Source of the DNA: Dehalobacter sp. DCM
Lineage (GTDB): Bacteria; Bacillota; Desulfitobacteriia; Desulfitobacteriales; Syntrophobotulaceae
NCBI RefSeq assembly: GCF_024972775.1
Contig: NZ_CP092282.1
Coordinates: 3,527,001 to 3,591,000, forward strand
DNA: 64,000 nt
Reading direction: 5' to 3'
The stretch's first letter is position 1. Every line of letters starts with the position of its first letter. Below the pieces are notes generated by a model. It was given only the letters and a program-made list of their open reading frames with translations. It searched no databases and had not been told where the DNA came from. Positions 58,802 to 64,000 of the stretch are shown here, in pieces. The translations under genes were made by a program, and so were the position numbers.

Positions 58802-60319
58802 TCAACCCCCTATCGCCATGTATAGAAGCGCGTTGCCCGCCAAATCCAGCAACCGGTAGACAGTGGCAGGATATACGCCCAATAGTACGCTCAGCGCAAC
58901 CAACAACACCATAACCAGAGACATGGAAAGCGGTAAGGCCGGTACTCCGGCAGGCAAACCTTGGTCTGGGGAAGCTTCCGGGTTATGATGTTCTTCCCGG
59001 TAAAGAAAAATCCGGTATCCGGCCCGCACCAGGCAAGCCAGCGTCAACAAACTGGTGAAAACGGCAATACCTGCTGCCCACCAGTTTTGCACCTGGGCCG
59101 CAGCCAGGAAAATCGTAAATTTGCTCCAAAATCCGTTGAGCGGCGGCAAACCGCCTACGGCGAAAGCTCCGATAAAGAAACAGATTGCCGTAAGTGTCCC
59201 GTGTTTTTTCCCTTGCAGCTTACTGATGAAAGTGGTACCGCTGGTATAGAGCAGGGCCCCTGTGCATAAAAAGAGCAGCGATTTTAGCAAGGCATGGTTC
59301 AGCATGTGATAAATGGCTCCGAAAAATCCTAAATACCCACCAATTCCAAATCCCATCACGATATAACCCATTTGACTGACACTGCTGTAAGCCAGCATCC
59401 GCTTCAGATCGTCCTGAATAAATGCGAGGATAATGCCCAAGAGCATGGTCACCGCACCCACCAGGGCTAAAAAGGTTCCCAGCGCGTTGTACTGCGGGTA
59501 AAATAGTGTTACGACTCTGGCCACGGCGTAAATCGCAACCTTAATCGTCACTCCCGAAAGAAGGGCGCTGACAGGACTGGGCGACTGAGAATGGGCATCC
59601 GGCAGCCAGGCATGGAAAGGCATGATACCTGCCTTAGTGCCAAACCCGATGATGATGAGGCCGCAGGCGATCAAAACAATATTTTTCGGGATATTCCCGG
59701 AGACCTTGGCCATTTCCGTTATCAACATGGCCTTGTCTCCCGGCAGGTAAGGTACAGAAGCGGCGTACAAGAGGACTGCGCCCAGGAGAGCCAGAGTGAT
59801 CCCCACAGAGCACAAAATCAGGTATTTGTAACCGGCTTCCAAAGATTCCGGTTTCCAGTAAAATGTAACGAGCAAGGCTGAAGCCAGGGTTGTAGCCTCA
59901 ACGATGACATAGAGCATGACAATATTGTTGGTGATCCCACCCCAGGCCATCGTGCTGATAAACAGCAATACTAAAGCAAAATATAACGGCAGTCTTTTTA
60001 AGGTTGTTTTACCTGCTTCCACATCATGCCGCATATACCGGTAAGAAAACACGGTAACAGCCAGGCCCACGATGGCGACGATCAGGGACATCAACGAACC
60101 AAGCGCATCCACATGGAGCTGGCCGTCCCAGGCTGTCAGTGTTTTCCCTGCCAATACTTCTTTCCCCATGGCTAAGGCGATCACCACGGTCAGAACTGCG
60201 GCAATCATGGCAATGCGTCCGGCCTTCTCCGGCCGGCGGCGTCCGCTCAAAGCCTCCAATAAGGCAGCAACGGCCGGAATCAGAAACAATAGATAGAGCA
60301 AATTTGACTCGTACAACAT
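58802..60319 (-). CDS. antiporter-like membrane subunit of the hydrogenase (NuoL/M/N, HyfB/F family)
   Basis: 505 residues with about 14 transmembrane helices. The proton-translocating quinone oxidoreductase/Mrp domain is clear (G-T-K-A-G-I-M-P-F-H-A-W-L-P-D-A-H, S-P-S-P-V-S-A-L-L-S-G). Conserved Lys and Glu residues suit ion translocation, so the complex can couple electron flow to H+ or Na+ gradients. AAGGGGGTG precedes the ATG. Confidence 0.92.
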   Translation of the reverse strand: MLYESNLLYLLFLIPAVAALLEALSGRRRPEKAGRIAMIAAVLTVVIALAMGKEVLAGKTLTAWDGQLHVDALGSLMSLIVAIVGLAVTVFSYRYMRHDVEAGKTTLKRLPLYFALVLLFISTMAWGGITNNIVMLYVIVEATTLASALLVTFYWKPESLEAGYKYLILCSVGITLALLGAVLLYAASVPYLPGDKAMLITEMAKVSGNIPKNIVLIACGLIIIGFGTKAGIMPFHAWLPDAHSQSPSPVSALLSGVTIKVAIYAVARVVTLFYPQYNALGTFLALVGAVTMLLGIILAFIQDDLKRMLAYSSVSQMGYIVMGFGIGGYLGFFGAIYHMLNHALLKSLLFLCTGALLYTSGTTFISKLQGKKHGTLTAICFFIGAFAVGGLPPLNGFWSKFTIFLAAAQVQNWWAAGIAVFTSLLTLACLVRAGYRIFLYREEHHNPEASPDQGLPAGVPALPLSMSLVMVLLVALSVLLGVYPATVYRLLDLAGNALLYMAIGG

Positions 60320-60331
60320 CTTATCACCCCC

Positions 60332-61006
60332 TTAACCGCGTAATTTGGACAGATCCCAAGTATCCGTCGAAGCATTTTTAGCATAGATACCGGTGATGAT
60401 ATACAAAAGCATCCAGATCGAAATCACCACATCTGTCGCCACCCCGATCATGGCCGTTTCCGGGATGGTGGGAGCCAGGCTCATCAGGCCCAGATGGACT
60501 CCGTTCTCCATCAGGCATAAGGCGATAACCGCTTTGACGGCATCCCGCCGGGTCAACAAGGCGTAGAAACCCAGACACAAGATGGTGGCTGCTACCGCCA
60601 GGTTGGTACGGTAGGGTTCACCCGCCACGTCGGGAGACGGTATCAGGAAACTGTAATGACTATGTGTCAACCAGAAGAATAAGACAATTAACCCCAGTGC
60701 GATCAAAAGCGACGGCCATAACTCGATGAGGGGCCGCACTTCCGCTCTGTCCACTTTACGTCCGTAGCGGCGCAGCAGCCAGGGCACAATGATTCCCTTG
60801 GAAACAAGGATCGTTACGCTCCAGAGGAAAAGTTCATGATTGGGCAAAGCTACGGCATATACCGACAGGATTGCCACTAAGAGCAAGGCCTGGCCCAGAT
60901 AGGCCCGGGATGATTTTACCAGGTCACGCGATTCTATGGTTAAGAGAGAGGTAAGAACCAACCCCAGGCTAAATAAGATGATCAAAAATTGCATCAGACT
61001 ATACAA
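60332..61006 (-). CDS. HyfE-like hydrogenase membrane subunit
   Basis: 224 residues with about seven transmembrane helices. The last 100 resemble NuoK (V-I-A-L-C-L-M-E-N-G-V-H-L), as in HyfE. Probably forms part of the ion path between the NuoH-like and antiporter-like subunits. Overlaps the ferredoxin-like gene by eight bases. Confidence 0.87.
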   Translation of the reverse strand: MYSLMQFLIILFSLGLVLTSLLTIESRDLVKSSRAYLGQALLLVAILSVYAVALPNHELFLWSVTILVSKGIIVPWLLRRYGRKVDRAEVRPLIELWPSLLIALGLIVLFFWLTHSHYSFLIPSPDVAGEPYRTNLAVAATILCLGFYALLTRRDAVKAVIALCLMENGVHLGLMSLAPTIPETAMIGVATDVVISIWMLLYIITGIYAKNASTDTWDLSKLRG

Positions 61007-61529
61007 TCTTGACTCCCCCCTTCAGATTGCCGCATTCTTTCTTTTTGCGGCAAGCCGGACAGGTTGAAAACCATTCCGGCGTCTCTTCCTTGGTTTGCAG
61101 CCAGGCCGGCGAGAACTCGTCAACCAGTTTGGCCAGCATCCGTTTAGTCATAAACGGCGTACCGCACTTGCTGCATTTGGCCATCATCAATACGGCGGAG
61201 AGTTTGAAGTCGTTTTTATCTGTGGTAGCCAGTTCAAATTCATGGTTTAACGTGATACTTCCTACCCGACAAACTTCCTCACAGCGCGCACAATAGGTGC
61301 AGCGGGCATAGTCCACCAGAATGGTACGCGTATCTTGATTGTCAATGACAGAAATCGTTCTGGGCGGGCATACCTGGGCACAAGCACCGCAACCCAAACA
61401 CTTGGTGCCGTCCAAAACAGGACGTCCCCTAAAACCTGCCGTCGGTGCACTGCGGACGAAAGGGTAAGGCAACGTTACCCGCCCGGCCCTTAAGGCTAGT
61501 TTCAGTTCCTTTAGTTTACTCAACCACAT
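60999..61529 (-). CDS. ferredoxin-like hydrogenase subunit (HyfH/HycF, NuoI-like)
   Basis: 176 residues. Two [4Fe-4S] motifs (C-L-G-C-G-A-C-A-Q-V-C-P and C-T-Y-C-A-R-C-E-E-V-C) connect the small subunit to the external electron partner. A C-terminal pair C-S-K-C / C-P-A-C makes a zinc-ribbon-like site, as in HyfH. Membrane-peripheral. Confidence 0.92.
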   Translation of the reverse strand: MWLSKLKELKLALRAGRVTLPYPFVRSAPTAGFRGRPVLDGTKCLGCGACAQVCPPRTISVIDNQDTRTILVDYARCTYCARCEEVCRVGSITLNHEFELATTDKNDFKLSAVLMMAKCSKCGTPFMTKRMLAKLVDEFSPAWLQTKEETPEWFSTCPACRKKKECGNLKGGVKIV

Positions 61530-61542
61530 CTGAATCCCCCCT

Positions 61543-62448
61543 TTACAATCCCAGTAAGGCTAAGCCCATACCTGCCAGGGCAAAAACAATCACCCAGGCA
61601 AAATATTTGATTGCCTGCTCTATTTTTAGCCGGGGGTTCAATGCAGCGATCAATTCCACTACAACCACCAGCACCAGTACTTTCAGCAAGTTAAGGACGA
61701 TATCCAGGAAAGCGTTTCCGGTTTGGAGCCATGGTAAGCAGATTTGGGCAAAGAGGGAAACAAAAATAACCTGTTTGGCAAAAAACGCCCATTTGAAAAG
61801 CGCCAGCCTGCGTCCGGAATATTCGATAAACGGTCCTTCCATAATTTCGGTCTCCGCTTCAGCCAAATCAAAAGGAATTTTCGCCATTTCCGGCTGAATC
61901 ACCAAGAAGAAAGCCAGACCCGCCACGCCAAGGGACAAGGTAGGGGTAGCCGCCATAAAACCACTGATATCAGTGAGCATCAGGGAGTGTGCTTTGATTG
62001 CTCCGGTCATCAGAGATATCGCCAGGACCGGTTCCACCACTAAGAGCAGCATCATTTCACGGTTGGCGCCCAGGAAAGCATAAGGATTACGCGAAGCCAT
62101 CCCGCCCAGAATAATAAATACTGCCGACATCGTTAATAAATAGACTAAAACCAGGGCGTCGCCGGTAAAACTCAAAGGAGCGTCTGTCCCCATCGGTGTA
62201 AATAGAGCCACAAGAATGACACTGCCCAGGCACAGCACCGGTGCACTTTTAAAGATAAAGTCCCCGGATACTTGCTGGTCGTCCTTTATCATCAGCTTGG
62301 CCAGGTCGTAATAGGGCTGAAGCAGGGGCGGACCTTGCCGGGAATGCACAACCGCCCGTACTTTGCGCATCACGCCCTCATACAGGGGTGAAAGCAGTAA
62401 AATAATGAAAATATGAACAAATCCCAGTACAATCACTTTCAACATCAC
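61543..62448 (-). CDS. NuoH/HyfC/HycD-like hydrogenase membrane subunit
   Basis: 301 residues, about eight transmembrane helices, NuoH family. The cytoplasmic loop R-Q-G-P-P-L-L-Q-P-Y-Y-D-L-A-K-L and E-A-E-T-E-I-M-E-G-P-F-I-E-Y-S are the conserved blocks that contact the hydrophilic arm. Its start overlaps the large-subunit stop by four bases. Confidence 0.93.
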   Translation of the reverse strand: MMLKVIVLGFVHIFIILLLSPLYEGVMRKVRAVVHSRQGPPLLQPYYDLAKLMIKDDQQVSGDFIFKSAPVLCLGSVILVALFTPMGTDAPLSFTGDALVLVYLLTMSAVFIILGGMASRNPYAFLGANREMMLLLVVEPVLAISLMTGAIKAHSLMLTDISGFMAATPTLSLGVAGLAFFLVIQPEMAKIPFDLAEAETEIMEGPFIEYSGRRLALFKWAFFAKQVIFVSLFAQICLPWLQTGNAFLDIVLNLLKVLVLVVVVELIAALNPRLKIEQAIKYFAWVIVFALAGMGLALLGL

Positions 62449-64000
62449 TGTTCCCCTCCCTGGTATTTACGTTGCGGCTGTTCCAGAAGCTCCTCACGCC
62501 GGTAGATTTTTAGGGTGTGTTTGGAACGGTCCACCGTTTCCACCCGTTCGGTACAGGAAAAACAAGGGTCAATACTGGCGACAATCAAGGGAAAATCGGC
62601 CACCGTACTCTTGTTCAGCATGTGGGGGATAGCCTGCAGCTGCGGATAAGTCGCTGCCCGGATCACCCAACGGTAAGGACGGTTTTCCGTACCGGTCAGC
62701 ACATAATGCATCGCTTCCCCCCTTGGAGCTTCAACTACAGAGATGCCTTCTTTTCCGGGTGGAATATCCTGAACTTCGGCCATAATCGGACTCTCCGGCA
62801 TTTTCTGCAGGGCCTGCCGCACCAAGTCGATGGCTGTAAATAATTCTTCGGCCCGGACCAAAGTTCTGGCCAGAACATCTCCCCCTGTTTGGCAGGCCGC
62901 TTTAAACTCAAGTTCACCATATGCCGCATAGGGGTATTGCACACGAATGTCGGTTGTTAGTCCCGAGGCCCGGGCTGTAGGGCCAACCACGCAAAGCTTG
63001 CGGGCGTCCTGCGGGGAAAGCACCCCCACGCCTTTCAGCCGCATCAGTAGTGGCGTATCTTTGATAATCGCATCCACCATAGACCTGCTCTGGGACTCAA
63101 TCTCAGCCAGTGTCTCCAAAATCTTGGGATGCAAGCTTTCCGGAATATCCCGCCGGACACCGCCGACCAGGTTCATCCCGTAGGTCTTCCTGTTTCCGGA
63201 TATCTGTTCGCATAACCACATGACTGGCTCCCGGATCCGCCAGGACTGCATCAAGACGGTGTCAAAACCGATCACATGACCGGCAAGCCCAATCCAGAGC
63301 AAATGACTATGGATTCTTTCCAATTCCAACATGATGGTTCGGATAAACCTGGCCCTGGCCGGTACTTCGATTAGCGCGGCATCTTCAACAGCCTGGCAAT
63401 AGCTGCAGCTGTGCACAAATCCGCAAATACCGCAAACCCGTTCAGCCATAAACGGCACCTGGTTATAATCCAGCACCTTATCCGCCAGTTTCTCGATCCC
63501 GCGATGGCTGAAAAAACCACGGTAATCGCACCCCACCACTTTTTCACCTTCGACGAAGAGTCTGAAATTCGCCGGTTCCTCCAGCGTGGGAAAAAACGGC
63601 CCGACGCTTAAAACCGTAGCATTGCCTTCCGGCTCTTTCATAATCTTCTTGACTTGCACTGCCGGCGGCCTGTGGTTGTGCTCAAAGTCCTTGCGCAGCG
63701 GGTATTGGTCATCGGGCCAGTCATCAGCCAGGATCAGACGACGCGGGTCGGGATGGTTCCGCGGAACGATCCCGAGCAGGTCATAAACTTCCCGTTCTGC
63801 CCAGTTGGCACCGGGGATGACCTGCGTGATGGACGGGACCTCCAATTTTTCCTCCTCCACCTCAACCTTCAGACTGATATCAAACCCATCCCGGTCAAAG
63901 CCAAAAAGATAAGAGATCTCAAACTTGTTATTGATTGGCCTTTTATCCGTACCAATGGCCATAATAAACCTGCCGTCCATTTTATTAGCCAAAAAATCCG
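62445..64000 (-). CDS. group 4 [NiFe]-hydrogenase large subunit fused to NuoC-like domain (partial)
   Basis: At least 517 residues visible; the frame stays open to the window edge, so the N-terminus is missing and a TTG at 63992 is probably internal. Residues up to about 110 are NuoC/HycE-N-like (G-A-N-W-A-E-R-E-V-Y-D-L-L-G-I). The NuoD/HycE part binds the NiFe centre through R-V-C-G-I-C-G-F-V-H-S-C and D-P-C-F-S-C-T-E-R, all four Cys present, so it is a real hydrogenase rather than a complex I subunit. A tail of about 30 residues after the second motif is the target of the HycI-like protease. Acts in H2 evolution or uptake at the membrane. Confidence 0.93.
   Translation of the reverse strand, partial: DFLANKMDGRFIMAIGTDKRPINNKFEISYLFGFDRDGFDISLKVEVEEEKLEVPSITQVIPGANWAEREVYDLLGIVPRNHPDPRRLILADDWPDDQYPLRKDFEHNHRPPAVQVKKIMKEPEGNATVLSVGPFFPTLEEPANFRLFVEGEKVVGCDYRGFFSHRGIEKLADKVLDYNQVPFMAERVCGICGFVHSCSYCQAVEDAALIEVPARARFIRTIMLELERIHSHLLWIGLAGHVIGFDTVLMQSWRIREPVMWLCEQISGNRKTYGMNLVGGVRRDIPESLHPKILETLAEIESQSRSMVDAIIKDTPLLMRLKGVGVLSPQDARKLCVVGPTARASGLTTDIRVQYPYAAYGELEFKAACQTGGDVLARTLVRAEELFTAIDLVRQALQKMPESPIMAEVQDIPPGKEGISVVEAPRGEAMHYVLTGTENRPYRWVIRAATYPQLQAIPHMLNKSTVADFPLIVASIDPCFSCTERVETVDRSKHTLKIYRREELLEQPQRKYQGGEQ

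Noticed and set aside
1-64000. CRISPR arrays, tRNA or rRNA genes
   Set aside because: No regular repeat-spacer pattern, cloverleaf sequence or rRNA-like block was recognised by reading; a covariance-model scan would settle tRNAs.

Overview
The window looks like a chromosomal stretch from a mid-GC Firmicute, most likely an anaerobic member of the Clostridia of the Peptococcaceae/Desulfitobacteriaceae type. This is inference from gene content. The supports are strong AGGAGG ribosome binding sites, a T-box leader on tyrS, a DUF1659/DUF2922 gene pair, a PocR-type histidine kinase, Fe-S/flavin redox proteins, a molybdenum hydroxylase system and a membrane-bound [NiFe]-hydrogenase. I see no rRNA, tRNA, CRISPR array, intact insertion sequence or phage block.

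Layout. 1-9.1 kb: the end of a membrane protein, a CBS-domain family II pyrophosphatase, a MacAB-like efflux operon with a Yip1 protein, and a second ABC exporter operon. 9.1-15.8 kb: mixed accessory genes (Fpg/Nei homologue, Phd-Uma2 fusion, arginine deiminase-like enzyme, transglutaminase, UvrC-like half protein, MerR regulator) mixed with gene wreckage. 16-19.2 kb: a MarR regulator with its own palindromic operator, then two ArsA/Get3-type ATPases flanking a 76-residue protein. 19.6-30.9 kb: tyrS with T-box, a PocR hybrid kinase, a DUF2284 protein, a giant FAD/Fe-S oxidoreductase with a methionine-rich tail, a lipoprotein, a soluble chemoreceptor and a DUF1848 protein. 31-38.4 kb: a broken radical SAM gene, two MFS transporters, a toxin-antitoxin pair, a GNAT enzyme, and DUF3102/DUF1659/DUF2922 genes. 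38.4-43.1 kb: a two-component system divergent from a BcrA/lantibiotic-immunity type ABC exporter. 43.2-45.1 kb: an ECF sigma/anti-sigma pair and a cupin.

45.4-57.7 kb is the most unusual block: one strand, molybdenum-centred. It holds a [2Fe-2S]/molybdopterin aldehyde-oxidoreductase-type hydroxylase, a 4Fe-4S electron carrier, a large FAD/Fe-S oxidoreductase, an XdhC maturation factor, a MoeA-like protein, an AMP-dependent CoA ligase, a C-GCAxxG-C-C type cysteine protein, a small two-CxxC protein and a sigma-54 activator. I find a good -24/-12 promoter ahead of the carrier/hydroxylase genes, so the activator probably drives them. The substrate is unknown. 57.8-64 kb: a group 4 [NiFe]-hydrogenase operon (maturation protease, small subunit, antiporter-like subunit, HyfE-like, ferredoxin-like, NuoH-like and large subunit) that runs off the right edge.

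A recurring theme is decay by internal deletion: an arsC/spx-family gene, a hicB antitoxin and a radical SAM gene each keep two ends but have lost the middle. A second theme is reuse of short modules: two hairpin plus SYACP mini-ORF units, and a shared 3' coding tail between a kinase and a chemoreceptor.
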